Below, in pieces: positions 34,973 through 44,374 of a stretch of DNA of 64,000 nucleotides; the stretch's first letter is position 1, and each line of letters starts with the position of its first letter. The stretch spans positions 219,095 to 283,094 of the forward strand of contig JBDNHI010000202.1 in assembly GCA_041694635.1 (NCBI GenBank), in the 5' to 3' direction. Source of the DNA: UBA969 sp041694635 (GTDB lineage: Bacteria > Planctomycetota > Planctomycetia > Gemmatales > Gemmataceae). The notes under the pieces are model-generated. The model searched no databases, had not been told where the DNA came from, and was given only the letters and a program-made list of their open reading frames with translations. The translations under genes and the position numbers were made by a program.

Positions 34973-36805
34973 TTAGAGCTTAGTTTTTAGAGTCTCAAAA
35001 AAAATCTTAACTCTTTTGTTTAGTTCTTCAAGAAGAGAAATTAATTTTAATGAGTCTTGAGCTGATAACCCAGATTTTTCTGGATCATTCTGTGTGGAAT
35101 CAAGTTGTAAATATAAGTCTTTTGATTGTTTTTGGTACTTTAAAAGACCCGCTGTATCAGAATCTTTGATACAAGCATCAATGCTTTCAGTAAGTTTATC
35201 ACTATTTTTCAAAAGAGAATTTGGTGTAAGATTTGGAAGTGATTCGTAAAGGAATCTTCTCGCGCCTATTGTGCTTTCTGATTTGTTTTGCCATAAATTC
35301 TTATATTGCTTTAGTTCAGTTTCAACTTCCGGCATTTGCTGAAAAATAGATTCAAGTAACGAGATTGCTGAAGGAAAATCACCTTCTCCTGCCATTCGCT
35401 TGGCTTCATTAAATTTGTACTCAAGTAATTTCCGTTGAGGTGAATTTTTATCTGATTGTATTTTAGAAAGTTGATTTTGGTAGTTATTAAGTTGATCGAT
35501 GGTTGCAAATAAGGCAGACATTTTTTTTTCGCCCAGTTTAAAATCTAAGTCCTCAGTTATATCAGGCCATTTTAATTTTAAATCATTAAAGGAGTTGGCA
35601 ATTATTTTTGTCTTTTCTGATGTGAATTTAAAAAAACTTGTTGTCTTTTCAATCCTTTTTTCTAATTCTTCTTCTTTAAAATAAGGTTTTTCCAATTCTT
35701 TGAAAAGTGTTGCCATAAATCGAATTTGATCATCCACAAGGTTTAGCCAAATAAAAATTTGAGTTTCATAGGGTTTTTCTGGTTCTAGCTTTAAAGGAAT
35801 ATTTGTAATTTCTGCTTGGGTTTTAAAATAGGGTATCTCAGCGATAGTAATGCTATTTTTTAAAATTTCAACGAAGGCAATTCCATAAAAAATAGGTGTG
35901 CTGTTTTCTGGTGCCAAAAATAATCCTACATTATTCGTTTTTGAAATTAAGCTTCTTTTTATAGAAGTGTTTTTTGCAGATTGTCTTATTACTACTTCAA
36001 GCGGAAAGTAATTGCCAATATCTTTCATTTCCGAGGAACTACTTATTGGCGTCACTTTAAATCGAATGTCTATTAGTTGATTAGGAATTTTTGTAACCAC
36101 TAATCCAACAAGATCCGGTAATTGAATTGCGCTGTAAAGCTTACAATGTAAAAATGTTTTTTGTTCTTTAGTTTGAATTACTTCTGTAATTTGTAAAGCG
36201 GTCCATTTATAAATATTCTCATTTTTTTCTGATGGAGTTTTTTTGAAAATTTGGAAGTAATCGCCTTTCTTTGGTAATAAGACGGAATTATTCGTTTTTT
36301 TATCTATTGTTAGTTCATATAATTCTTCTTTGATTTTTTTTGTGATTTGTGCCCTAATTCCAAGGCAATCCCTCAACAATTCAACAGATTTGCCGAATAT
36401 TTCCTCTTTAGTTGAACAAGTAGTTTCTTGCTCTGGGTAAGTGTGATTAAATTCAGAGTCTTTAAGATTTAGTTGAATTAAAAAAATATCTGCTTTTGTG
36501 GTGATCAAAAGTGTTGCAGATTTATTCTCCGTTGTTTTGCTTAATGCGATCTTTAATTTTCTATAATCAAGTACTTTAAATTCGCGAAGGCTTATTAGTT
36601 CCCTTAAATCTTCTTTGATCCTGTTTGAAATCGATTCCTGAATTAACCACTCTTTTTGTTTTGAAATAGTACCTTTAGTTTCAAAGGCAATAAAAAAATC
36701 AAGTTTTGTACTGTTCGAGTTTCTGCTTTCAATTGGTGTATCAGCAAAAGCTTGAATTGGGGCAACTAGGGACAGCAGAAACAGAATGAAAAAGATTAAG
36801 GGCAT
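34973..36805 (-). CDS. Secreted protein of unknown function, 610 residues
   Basis: I do not recognise this protein. It has a clear Sec leader (FFILFLLSLVAPIQAFA, about residues 4-20). Residues 25-170 form an alpha/beta region with alternating strands (DFFIAFETKG, FKVLDYRKLKIAL, KADIFLIQLN), loosely like secreted proteins with a cyclic nucleoside or CsgG/TolB-N-type fold. Residues about 180-350 are beta-rich, and the C-terminal 240 residues are helical, with a TPR-like stretch (LEYKFNEAKRMAGEGDFPSAISLLESIF). It is Lys/Glu-rich throughout. It lies between aroA and the GT9 gene on the same strand. An envelope-associated role is inference. Confidence 0.55.
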   Translation of the reverse strand: MPLIFFILFLLSLVAPIQAFADTPIESRNSNSTKLDFFIAFETKGTISKQKEWLIQESISNRIKEDLRELISLREFKVLDYRKLKIALSKTTENKSATLLITTKADIFLIQLNLKDSEFNHTYPEQETTCSTKEEIFGKSVELLRDCLGIRAQITKKIKEELYELTIDKKTNNSVLLPKKGDYFQIFKKTPSEKNENIYKWTALQITEVIQTKEQKTFLHCKLYSAIQLPDLVGLVVTKIPNQLIDIRFKVTPISSSSEMKDIGNYFPLEVVIRQSAKNTSIKRSLISKTNNVGLFLAPENSTPIFYGIAFVEILKNSITIAEIPYFKTQAEITNIPLKLEPEKPYETQIFIWLNLVDDQIRFMATLFKELEKPYFKEEELEKRIEKTTSFFKFTSEKTKIIANSFNDLKLKWPDITEDLDFKLGEKKMSALFATIDQLNNYQNQLSKIQSDKNSPQRKLLEYKFNEAKRMAGEGDFPSAISLLESIFQQMPEVETELKQYKNLWQNKSESTIGARRFLYESLPNLTPNSLLKNSDKLTESIDACIKDSDTAGLLKYQKQSKDLYLQLDSTQNDPEKSGLSAQDSLKLISLLEELNKRVKIFFETLKTKL

Positions 36806-36823
36806 AAGGTAATCTACCTATGT

Positions 36824-38128
36824 TTAGTTTAATTTCGAAAGATCATCAAAAAATTTAGGGTATGTCTTAGAAACGCAAGATGGATTTAGTAAAGTGATCC
36901 CGGGTACTTTTAATCCAGCGATGGCAAAGCACATTGCCATTCTGTGATCGTTGTAGGTTTCAATTTCCGCTCCATTTAATTGGTTAGGATGAATAATAAT
37001 ACTGTCTGGGAATTCTTCTACTAGGGCACCAATTTTTTTGAGTTCGTTTGCTAGTGCACTAATGCGATCTGTCTCTTTATGCCTGATGTGGCCAATATTC
37101 GTAATCCGTGTTTTGCCCTTGGCAAAGCAGGCCACCACTGCAAGTGTCATAACGGTGTCGCTTATGGCATTCATATCGATATCGATTCCACGCAATTCTA
37201 ACCCTTGAACAGTAGTGGAATTTGATTCTTGATGGATTATTGCTCCCATTTTTTCAAGTGCTTGCACAAAGTTGATATCTCCTTGTAAAGAGTTGTATCC
37301 CAACCCGGGTGTTGTTACGGTTCCACCGGTAATAGCGGCTGCGGCATAAAAATAACTAGCTGCAGAAGCATCTGGTTCCACCTGAAAATCAAACCTGTTT
37401 CCTGTTTGATTTCCTTTTACAAAAAATTCTCGTTCTGAAATTTTGGTAACCTTTAATCCCCAATCTTCAAGCATTGTTAAAGTGATATCAATGTAAGGTT
37501 GAGAAACGATTTTTCCTTTAAGATGAAGGGTCGTATCTCCAAGAGCAAAAGGTGCAGCCATCAAGATTCCACTAATAAATTGGCTGCTCATTTCTGAACT
37601 TATGTGTCCTATTCCGCCATACCATCCATTAGTTTTTACTATTACTGGCGGGCAACCATTGCTTGTTTCACTGGTAGCATTAATGTTAAGGTTGTTTAAA
37701 GCTTTAAGGAGATCATTGATGGGTCGTTCGCGCATTCGTTTAATGCCATCGAGTCGGAAGGAGCCATTACCTAAAGCAACTAAAGCGGTTAGGAAGCGCA
37801 TTGAAGTACCAGAATTACCAGTGAATAAATCAGCGTTAGGAAAAGGAATTTGGCCTGGTGGGTTTGGTGATTTAATCTCGGCGTAACAGTCATCCCAATT
37901 AGTGAAAATATGAAATCCTAATTTTCCTAGGCAATCGATCATAATTTCTGTGTCTTCGCTTTGTAAAACCCCTCTAAGTTTTGTCAGGTTAGATCCCGAA
38001 TTAAGTGCTGCTATTATTAATGCACGATTAGTAATACTTTTAGACCCTGGCAAAATACATTCTTTTACAAAGGGCTTTTGCAAAGGCGTGATGGTTATTT
38101 TATCGGGGAACTGGTGTGAGGTTTTCAT
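36824..38128 (-). CDS. aroA: 3-phosphoshikimate 1-carboxyvinyltransferase (EPSP synthase)
   Basis: EPSP synthase, 434 residues, joins phosphoenolpyruvate to shikimate 3-phosphate in chorismate synthesis. The LPGSKSITNRALIIAAL motif at residues about 27-43 and GNSGTSMRFLTALVALG near residue 105 are the substrate-binding signatures. Others are the Arg-rich RMRERPINDLL segment, EPDASAASYFYAAAA and the C-terminal YNDHRMAMCFAIAGL. The start overlaps truA by four bases (ATGA-type), so the two are probably coupled. It feeds the same pathway that trpD draws from, though the genes are unlinked. Confidence 0.96.
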   Translation of the reverse strand: MKTSHQFPDKITITPLQKPFVKECILPGSKSITNRALIIAALNSGSNLTKLRGVLQSEDTEIMIDCLGKLGFHIFTNWDDCYAEIKSPNPPGQIPFPNADLFTGNSGTSMRFLTALVALGNGSFRLDGIKRMRERPINDLLKALNNLNINATSETSNGCPPVIVKTNGWYGGIGHISSEMSSQFISGILMAAPFALGDTTLHLKGKIVSQPYIDITLTMLEDWGLKVTKISEREFFVKGNQTGNRFDFQVEPDASAASYFYAAAAITGGTVTTPGLGYNSLQGDINFVQALEKMGAIIHQESNSTTVQGLELRGIDIDMNAISDTVMTLAVVACFAKGKTRITNIGHIRHKETDRISALANELKKIGALVEEFPDSIIIHPNQLNGAEIETYNDHRMAMCFAIAGLKVPGITLLNPSCVSKTYPKFFDDLSKLN

Positions 38129-38874
38129 AGGATTGTGTCTTCGTAGGAAACTTTTACAAGAAAAAGTCCGTTAGCTGGTGCTGTAGGACCTGCTAATTTC
38201 CTTTCCTTTAACCGAATAAGTTCGGGTATTTTATCTTCCGGCCAAGTTCCTCTTCCTATCTCAATCAAGGTCCCTGCAATGGAACGAACCATATTGTAAA
38301 GAAACCCATTCCCTTCAATATTAAACCAGATCCAAGGTCCCATTCTATTAATCGAGGCTCGGTAAATAGTTCTAATGCTATTAAGTCGGTTTGGCCATTC
38401 TGATTCAAAGCATTGAAAATCGTGGGTTCCTATGAGATATTGAGAAGCATTATGCATTTTTTGATGATCTAGTTCATATTTAACCCTATAGGAATATCTC
38501 CTGTATAAAGGGTCGGGAATTACTGATTGTTTAATAACATATCGATAATGCTTCTTTATAGCATCTTTGACCGAATGAAAATCATAGGGAACTTCAATTA
38601 TTTCACTAATTGAAATATCTTCGGGCAAAAGAGCATTAAGGCTAGTAAGTAATTTTGCTTCTGAAATGGATGTATCAACTCTAAAATTAGCTACCTGTGC
38701 TATCGCGTGAACACCGGTATCTGTTCTGCCACTAGCGTACAAAGTGATATTCTGGTTAGTAATTTTTTCGATAGATTTTTGGATGGTCTCTTGCACCGTT
38801 CTAAATCCGGGCTGTGTTTGCCAACCCACAAAATCCGTCCCATCGTAACTTATCGTAAGGCGTAGGTTTCTCAA
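38125..38874 (-). CDS. truA: tRNA pseudouridine synthase A
   Basis: A 249-residue pseudouridine synthase that modifies positions 38-40 of the tRNA anticodon arm. The N-terminal LTISYDGTDFVGWQTQPG motif and the catalytic ASGRTDTGVHA (Asp in the middle) are intact; YRYVIKQS, FNIEGNGFLYNMVRSIAGTLIEIG and LTAPANGLFLVKVSYEDT-like C-terminal segments complete the family pattern. The ATG at 38874 opens at the first strand. It is the first gene of a pair with aroA, which overlaps its stop by four bases. Confidence 0.95.
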   Translation of the reverse strand: MRNLRLTISYDGTDFVGWQTQPGFRTVQETIQKSIEKITNQNITLYASGRTDTGVHAIAQVANFRVDTSISEAKLLTSLNALLPEDISISEIIEVPYDFHSVKDAIKKHYRYVIKQSVIPDPLYRRYSYRVKYELDHQKMHNASQYLIGTHDFQCFESEWPNRLNSIRTIYRASINRMGPWIWFNIEGNGFLYNMVRSIAGTLIEIGRGTWPEDKIPELIRLKERKLAGPTAPANGLFLVKVSYEDTIL

Positions 38875-39016
38875 GTGAAAATAATTCCAAGGGGTTAAAC
38901 TGCAAATTTCATTAAGATATCCTTCATAATACCTTACAATACTTGAAAAGTATTGTGCGTTTAAAGAAGTACAAAATTTATTGTATTTGATAGCAATAAA
39001 TTTGAAAAAGGTAGGT

Positions 39017-40132
39017 ATGAACTTGGAAGAATCGCAAAAATGGATGAGTATGGTACTTGAACTAGCAAAGCGTGGGTTAGGTCGGGTCGAACCAAATCCA
39101 ATGGTAGGTGCGGTACTTGTAAAAAATGGAATAGTCGTTGGTCTAGGTTGGCACCAAGAATATGGTGGCCCTCACGCCGAGATCTTTGCTTTAAAACAAG
39201 CAGGTGCAGAATCGAAAGGCAGCACCTTATATGTTTCACTTGAACCTTGTTGCCATTTTGGAAAAACACCACCCTGCTCTGATTCAATAATTCAATCCGG
39301 TATTGCTAAAGTTGTAGTTGCAATGTGTGACCCAAACCCGCTTGTCTCGGGTAAAGGTATTGCGCATTTACAATCCCACGGAATTATAGTTGAACTTGGC
39401 ATTGAAAAAGAAAAAGCAGAAACTTTAAATGCAGCGTTTATTAAATATGTAGTCCAGTCAAAACCATTTGTAATTGCAAAATGGGCTATGAGTTTAGATG
39501 GGAAAATCGCAACGAAATCTGGTGAATCAAAGTGGATTAGTAATGAAAAATCTCGCACCAAGGTACACGATTTGCGAAGAAGGATGGATGCAATTCTCGT
39601 GGGGGTTGGTACCGTTGAAAAAGATGATCCAATGCTTAACGCACGCCCTGACGGAATTAGAAAACAACTTCGAATAGTAATTGACCCATACGGACGAATA
39701 AGTCTAACTTCAAAAATAGTACAAACTGCAAAAACATTTTCTACATTGATAGTCCTCAGCAAAGAAACATCTGGTGTTTTGAAAAAAAAGTTAATAGATT
39801 TTGGGGTGGAGATCTTGGAAATAATAGCAAAAGAACCTAAAGAAATCGTTGAAGAAATTCTTCTTGCCTTAGGAAAAAAAGGAATACAAAACCTTTTAGT
39901 TGAAGGTGGTGGTAGTACTTTAGGCTATTTCTTTGATGCTCAACAAATCGATGAAGTTCAAGTTTTTATTGGTTCATTTCTTATTGGAGGCACTGATGCC
40001 AAGTCTCCGATAGGAGGTTGCGGGATTCTCGAAATGGTAAGCCGGCATAAGTTGTCTAGCTTTTTATCTGAAATCATTGATGATAATTATTTTATTTCAG
40101 GTAGATTAAAAAGTTATTCCTCTAAATTATGA
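39017..40132 (+). CDS. ribD: Riboflavin biosynthesis bifunctional deaminase/reductase
   Basis: A 371-residue fusion that catalyses two steps between GTP cyclohydrolase II product and the 5-amino-6-ribitylamino precursor. The deaminase domain carries the zinc site GGPHAEIFAL and SLEPCCHFGKTPPC. The C-terminal RibD reductase domain contains FVIAKWAMSLDGKIATKSGESKWISNE (read in parts), DAILVGVGTVEKDDPMLN and LLVEGGGSTLGYFF. The ATG at 39017 has AAAAAGGTAGGT upstream and starts at the deaminase domain; a longer reading adds 12 residues. No other rib gene is adjacent. Confidence 0.95.
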   Translation: MNLEESQKWMSMVLELAKRGLGRVEPNPMVGAVLVKNGIVVGLGWHQEYGGPHAEIFALKQAGAESKGSTLYVSLEPCCHFGKTPPCSDSIIQSGIAKVVVAMCDPNPLVSGKGIAHLQSHGIIVELGIEKEKAETLNAAFIKYVVQSKPFVIAKWAMSLDGKIATKSGESKWISNEKSRTKVHDLRRRMDAILVGVGTVEKDDPMLNARPDGIRKQLRIVIDPYGRISLTSKIVQTAKTFSTLIVLSKETSGVLKKKLIDFGVEILEIIAKEPKEIVEEILLALGKKGIQNLLVEGGGSTLGYFFDAQQIDEVQVFIGSFLIGGTDAKSPIGGCGILEMVSRHKLSSFLSEIIDDNYFISGRLKSYSSKL

Positions 40133-40142
40133 AAGGGAAAAT

Positions 40143-41069
40143 ATGAAAAATGTTGTAGATAAACGAAACTTTTGGCATAAGTATTCCCCAAATTATGAGT
40201 CATACACTTCATTTTTTATTTCATTAATAGTTCATTTTACCTTAGCCGCTTTTATTCTACTACTTGGGTGGGATGGCATAAAAAAAGCCATTATGGGTGA
40301 TGTAAATCGTAGGATGGGTGTGTCTTCAATAAAAGTAGGGGGTAGTTCATCTATGGGAAATCCTGATGCAACTTCAAATGAAGATAGTATTAAGGTTTTT
40401 CCAAAAGCTAAATCTTCTGAACCTAATGTAATTCCTGAGTTTCCTTCTAAGCTTGACCCTAACCCAAAAGATAAAATTCAAGTTGAAAAATCATCTAATA
40501 AATCATTGGTTGATGATGCTAATTCTAAAGCGCAAGAATTATCGCGCTTGGGGCAAAATTTAAAAGGTAAAATGATAGATTCCCTTAACGGTGTTGGAAA
40601 TGTAAAAGGAACGGGTGTGGGCGATGGTAGGGGTGAACGAATGCTCCGCTGGATAATGATTTTTAGCACAATGAACGGAACAGATTACCTATCACAATTG
40701 ATCGACTTGAATGCCCGGATTGCTTTTCCCGATCCCGAAAAGCCAGATAAATTTCTTGTGATTTCAAACCTAAGTATGAAACCGATCGTAACAATGGAAC
40801 TTGATTTATCTTCGGTAAGCGATATTTTTTGGGTTGATGATAAGACACTGTCGGTGGCTAATTTAAGTAGGGCATTAGGTTTGCAATTAAAAATTCAAGT
40901 GTTTGTTGTTTTGATGCCAGTTTCCGTTGAGCAAAAACTTAACAAACTTGAAAAAACTGCTTTACAAGGAGTTAAGGAAGATGAAATTCAAGAAACTCGT
41001 TTTTCTATCAATAAAATTGATGGGAAGTATGAACCCACTAAAGCGGAAATAACCTTCAAAAAGAAATAG
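40143..41069 (+). CDS. Single-span membrane protein with periplasmic domain, TonB-like layout
   Basis: A 308-residue protein with a short cytoplasmic N-terminus, one hydrophobic segment (about residues 26-43, LIVHFTLAAFILLLGW) and a long outer region. The outer region starts with a Ser/Lys/Pro/Asp linker (about 60-130) and contains a Gly-rich stretch (GVGNVKGTGVGDGRG). The C-terminal 140 residues are mixed alpha/beta. This arrangement is that of TonB/TolA-type or planctomycete secreted TonB-like proteins, and the ExbB/ExbD set faces it across 3 bases; pairing with that motor is inference. The gene follows ribD by 10 bases but is probably unrelated to riboflavin. Confidence 0.5.
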   Translation: MKNVVDKRNFWHKYSPNYESYTSFFISLIVHFTLAAFILLLGWDGIKKAIMGDVNRRMGVSSIKVGGSSSMGNPDATSNEDSIKVFPKAKSSEPNVIPEFPSKLDPNPKDKIQVEKSSNKSLVDDANSKAQELSRLGQNLKGKMIDSLNGVGNVKGTGVGDGRGERMLRWIMIFSTMNGTDYLSQLIDLNARIAFPDPEKPDKFLVISNLSMKPIVTMELDLSSVSDIFWVDDKTLSVANLSRALGLQLKIQVFVVLMPVSVEQKLNKLEKTALQGVKEDEIQETRFSINKIDGKYEPTKAEITFKKK

Positions 41070-41072
41070 AGC

Positions 41073-41672
41073 TTATTTTTCCTGAGCTTGAAGGATTTGC
41101 TGGAAATCTGCTCCCCGTGCTGCATCTTGGATTGCAATGACCGCCTGATAAGGAACATCATCACTGTAATATAAAATCAGATCTTTGCTTTTAAGTTTAT
41201 TTGCGGAGGCTTTTAGGTTTGCAGTAAGATTTTGCAATTCGACGATTTGGTTATTTATTAAAAAAATTGTTTTTGACCCTTCGATTTTTATCACTACTTT
41301 AGTTTTTTGATCTGCTTGGGCAGTCGTTATGGATGGAATTCTTGAATCTTTATTAGTCTTTGCAGCTTCTAAGTGCTGAACTAATTTCGAATAACTGGTT
41401 AGTAAAATAAAAAATACCAGAAGCACCAAGCAGACATCGATCAAGGCGTTCATATCAATCTTATCGTCTTCGGCCTGCTTTATCTTAATGTTGTTATAAG
41501 CTTCTTCAAATTCCAAATAATCTAAAGGGGTTTTCCATTCGCTTTCAGTTTCCTTGCGAATTTCATCATCGGCGGTAAGATTTCCAGATGCAATAAGTTC
41601 TTGTATTTCAGGTGATTCGAGAGTAATTGCGATTGCACCTAAGGTTGTGTTTTTGAGAATCCATTTGCTCAT
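41073..41672 (-). CDS. ExbD/TolR-like protein with N-terminal GYF_2-like domain (second copy)
   Basis: A 199-residue protein. Residues about 1-55 (WILKNTTLGAIAITLESP, then LIASGNLTADDEIRKETESEW) resemble a GYF_2-type domain on the cytoplasmic side. The transmembrane segment IDMNALIDVCLVLLVFFILL carries the Asp that ExbD/TolR/MotB-type proteins use for proton passage. The periplasmic domain follows (VVIKIEGSKTIFLINNQIVELQ, then LILYYSDDVPYQAVIAIQDAARG). It ends a three-gene operon, exbB-exbD-exbD, with a four-base overlap with the preceding exbD. Its specific partner is unknown. Confidence 0.75.
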   Translation of the reverse strand: MSKWILKNTTLGAIAITLESPEIQELIASGNLTADDEIRKETESEWKTPLDYLEFEEAYNNIKIKQAEDDKIDMNALIDVCLVLLVFFILLTSYSKLVQHLEAAKTNKDSRIPSITTAQADQKTKVVIKIEGSKTIFLINNQIVELQNLTANLKASANKLKSKDLILYYSDDVPYQAVIAIQDAARGADFQQILQAQEK

Positions 41673-42358
41673 TTTTTTCCTGTGACCCCCAGATGAATTT
41701 TTGAAATCTCTTTTTCACCCAAAGTTTTTTCAATCAGGGTTGTTAAGTTTCTTATGATTCCCGCTGTTATTTCTCCTGGGGCATAGATCGTAACCTCACG
41801 ATTACCTTGCCCTTTTCTAATTTCTAATTCAAGGTAACTAATTAGGTTTTCTTGTGTGTTAAACTCTGAAGGTGGAGCCTTTTTTTTATCTGCAAAACCA
41901 GTTTTGAAAATCAGCAAGTTGTTTTTGTTTTCGATTTCAATCCACACTTGGCCTTTAATTTCTTGCACGCTTGCAAATTCAGCTACAGGCAGTTTAGTGC
42001 TAGTTCCTGAACCAAGAGATGATGTACTCATTAGAAAATAAACTAGAAGGACAAGACTTACATCAATTAAAGGTATCATATCAATATCATCATCAACTTC
42101 TTGATACTTTGAAATAGTTGAACTCGGGGGACAATCAAAAACTATGGTTTCATTGCTGGATATTTGATTTTCAGGTGTTGAAAACGAAGTCAGTTCCCCA
42201 ACTTCAAACCAATCTGATGTGCCCGCTGGTCTTATTTTATCTTTTGCAACCAACCGCCTTTCATTAGTCCACCCTAAAACGGTATCAATGGGGACCTCTC
42301 TGATAACTTGATTAGCTTTCAGAATCCAAACATCATAATATTTTGCATTGGGCAGCAT
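41669..42358 (-). CDS. ExbD/TolR-like protein with N-terminal GYF_2-like domain (first copy)
   Basis: A 229-residue protein. The first 65 residues (YDVWILKANQVIREVPIDTV, then AKDKIRPAGTSDWFEVGEL) look like a GYF_2 domain. The membrane segment DIDMIPLIDVSLVLLVYFLM holds the conserved Asp of ExbD. The outer domain ends with REVTIYAPGEITAGIIRNLTTLIEK, as in ExbD. Domain order is therefore GYF_2, TM, periplasmic ExbD, an arrangement shared with the next gene and unlike textbook ExbD, which has only a short N-terminal tail. It lies 7 bases after the exbB stop. Confidence 0.77.
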   Translation of the reverse strand: MLPNAKYYDVWILKANQVIREVPIDTVLGWTNERRLVAKDKIRPAGTSDWFEVGELTSFSTPENQISSNETIVFDCPPSSTISKYQEVDDDIDMIPLIDVSLVLLVYFLMSTSSLGSGTSTKLPVAEFASVQEIKGQVWIEIENKNNLLIFKTGFADKKKAPPSEFNTQENLISYLELEIRKGQGNREVTIYAPGEITAGIIRNLTTLIEKTLGEKEISKIHLGVTGKK

Positions 42359-42365
42359 AGTTTTA

Positions 42366-42998
42366 TTAGGGTTTAAGTGGTGTTTTTAAAGCTGAAGCCA
42401 TTTCAAGGAAGTTTTGGCAAGCTCGCTTAATCCGGATTTCATAATCGCTGATTTGTGCTTTAAAAAGGACATGAGCAAATACAAGTGGAATTGCAGTAAC
42501 CAAGCCTAATGCTGTTGCATACAAGGCTAATCCAATGGAACCTGCTTGTTCGGAAACTCCGCCTTGGGCTTCTTGTATCTTATTGAAGGTTCCAATCATA
42601 CTGACCACGGTACCAAGGAGGCCAACCATTGTAGCAATTTTAGCAATTGCAAGCATAGTTGGAAGGAGATAATTAAGCCTAGGAATAATTTCAAATTCAA
42701 CCGAGTTGTTAAGTTCTTTTCTCGAGGCAGGCAGGCCCTTTGTAAGCCCTTTAATTCCTGATGAAAATAGTAGGTTTGTCAGCCAATCTTTTTGATCGTT
42801 CGTAGAATCAATAGCTGCTTTGGCTCCATCTCGAATTAAAATGATTTTCAGCTTTTCGAGAAGTTGGTCAGTTTCATACAGAAGTCCTTTGTTGAGCAAA
42901 ACTCTCCAAGTTATTAATGCAATGCCTCCAATCGACAAGCAAATCATTGGTATTGCAAAAATCCAATCATTAATCACGAACATCCAAAACGATGACAT
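42366..42998 (-). CDS. ExbB/TolQ/MotA-family proton channel
   Basis: A 210-residue integral membrane protein. An N-terminal TM helix is followed by a cytoplasmic domain (about 40-100) and a hairpin of two TM helices containing IATMVGLLGTVVSMIGTFNKIQ, the MotA/TolQ/ExbB channel signature, and GLALYATALGLVTAIPLVFAHVL. ExbB forms the proton-driven motor with ExbD that powers TonB or Tol systems, or in planctomycetes other envelope machines. It is the first gene of the exbB-exbD-exbD operon and ends before the first exbD. The amidase gene ends 12 bases upstream. Confidence 0.86.
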   Translation of the reverse strand: MSSFWMFVINDWIFAIPMICLSIGGIALITWRVLLNKGLLYETDQLLEKLKIILIRDGAKAAIDSTNDQKDWLTNLLFSSGIKGLTKGLPASRKELNNSVEFEIIPRLNYLLPTMLAIAKIATMVGLLGTVVSMIGTFNKIQEAQGGVSEQAGSIGLALYATALGLVTAIPLVFAHVLFKAQISDYEIRIKRACQNFLEMASALKTPLKP

Positions 42999-43009
42999 TT
43001 GACATTCCT

Positions 43010-44332
43010 TTAAAAGTAGTCTGAGGAGATTATTTTATTGATTCCGTCTGGCCAACGATACAAATAATTAATTTGTTTCTCGCACCATTTGCCCAAAAGG
43101 AATAATTCTGCTTCAGAATTCGCTTGCGAAATAAGTTGAATTGAAAGTGGTAGACCAGATTGGGAAAGCTGGCAAGGTAGTGACAAAGCAGGCAGGCCAA
43201 TAAAACTCCAAGGTGAGTTAAATGCTGGGTCGCCTGTAGTTTCAGCAGTTGGTGCGACACTAGTTGTTGCAGGGACCAAAAAGCAGTTGAACCCAATCAT
43301 TTTTTTTTCAAGATAATCATTCCAGTATATTTGTCGTTCCTTGCAAGAATTGTAATCATCTAGGTCGATAGAAGACCCTTCCCGAATTAAAGAGGTTATC
43401 TTAGAGGGGTAATCTTCTGGCCTTCTTCTGAACCAGTATTCGTGAATTTTAAATGCTTCATAAGCCATAATTATTCGGTGATCTTTAATTGTATTTTCGA
43501 AACTATCTGGAAGTTCGAGGTATGAGATTTTTGCCCCTGATTTTTCAAGCTTGCTAACGGTTTCCTCCATCATCAGTTTAATTTCTGAGGATGCTTTTTT
43601 CCAAAAAAAAGATTTCAATACAGCAATGGCTGGTTTTGCTTCTGAATCTTGTGTGTTTCTAGAGGGTGTGTGTATTTCTTTCCAAATGATTTCCAAGTCT
43701 TCTACAGTCTTTGCCATCATTCCCATATGATCCATCGAATGGGCTAGGGGTAAAACACCATCAAGAGAAATCCAGCCAAAGGTTGGTTTAATTGATGCTA
43801 CGCCACAATAACTTGCAGGTCTGGTGATGGACCCGCCAGTTTGGGTGCCTAAAGCTGCGGGAATCATGCCACAAGCTACACTTGCTGCAGAACCACTACT
43901 GGAGCCCCCCGGGGTCCGATTTAGATCCCAAGGGTTTCGGGTGGATGGCGGGTCAAAACTTGCGTAGGCAGTGGTTACCGTTTTACCCACAAGTATAACG
44001 CCTGCTTTTCTTAGTCGATTTATTATGGTTGCGTCTTTTCTGGCGAAAGATCGGTTCCAAGACATACACCCGGCTTTTGTTGGCCAGTCGTTAACATCAA
44101 TAATATCTTTAATACCAAATGGAATCCCGTGTAATTTTCCTCGGTCTAAACCGGAGTTTAATTCCTTCTCTGCAATTTGAGCATCGATTCGGGCTTGCTT
44201 AGGATCGAGGTATTCCCATGCGCTGATTAGCGGGTCTATGCGCTTAATTCTTTCAAGGTATTTCTCCAATATCAAAGACGGTGTTGTTGATCCATTTCGA
44301 ATAGACTGGTATAAGCTTTGGATAGTGTCCAT
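43010..44332 (-). CDS. Amidase signature enzyme
   Basis: A 440-residue amidase. The Ser-Ser-Lys triad is visible: Lys in LHGIPFGIKDIID, Ser in GGSSSGSAASVACG and the nucleophile Ser in TQTGGSITRPASYCG. The C-terminal part (FLVPATTSVAPTAE, then NSPWSFIGLPALSLPCQ) also fits. The family includes GatA and many carboxamide hydrolases; the absence of gatB and gatC nearby and the divergent C-terminus favour a catabolic amidase rather than GatA, but the substrate is unknown. Its start is 42 bases from the divergent argC start. Confidence 0.85.
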   Translation of the reverse strand: MDTIQSLYQSIRNGSTTPSLILEKYLERIKRIDPLISAWEYLDPKQARIDAQIAEKELNSGLDRGKLHGIPFGIKDIIDVNDWPTKAGCMSWNRSFARKDATIINRLRKAGVILVGKTVTTAYASFDPPSTRNPWDLNRTPGGSSSGSAASVACGMIPAALGTQTGGSITRPASYCGVASIKPTFGWISLDGVLPLAHSMDHMGMMAKTVEDLEIIWKEIHTPSRNTQDSEAKPAIAVLKSFFWKKASSEIKLMMEETVSKLEKSGAKISYLELPDSFENTIKDHRIIMAYEAFKIHEYWFRRRPEDYPSKITSLIREGSSIDLDDYNSCKERQIYWNDYLEKKMIGFNCFLVPATTSVAPTAETTGDPAFNSPWSFIGLPALSLPCQLSQSGLPLSIQLISQANSEAELFLLGKWCEKQINYLYRWPDGINKIISSDYF

Positions 44333-44374
44333 TTAAGGCCTACAGTTGGTGAAAGAAGAAAAGGGAAGCATAAC

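Noticed and set aside
43010..44332. GatA (Glu-tRNA amidotransferase subunit)
   Set aside because: gatB and gatC are missing nearby and the sequence outside the triad regions does not look like GatA.
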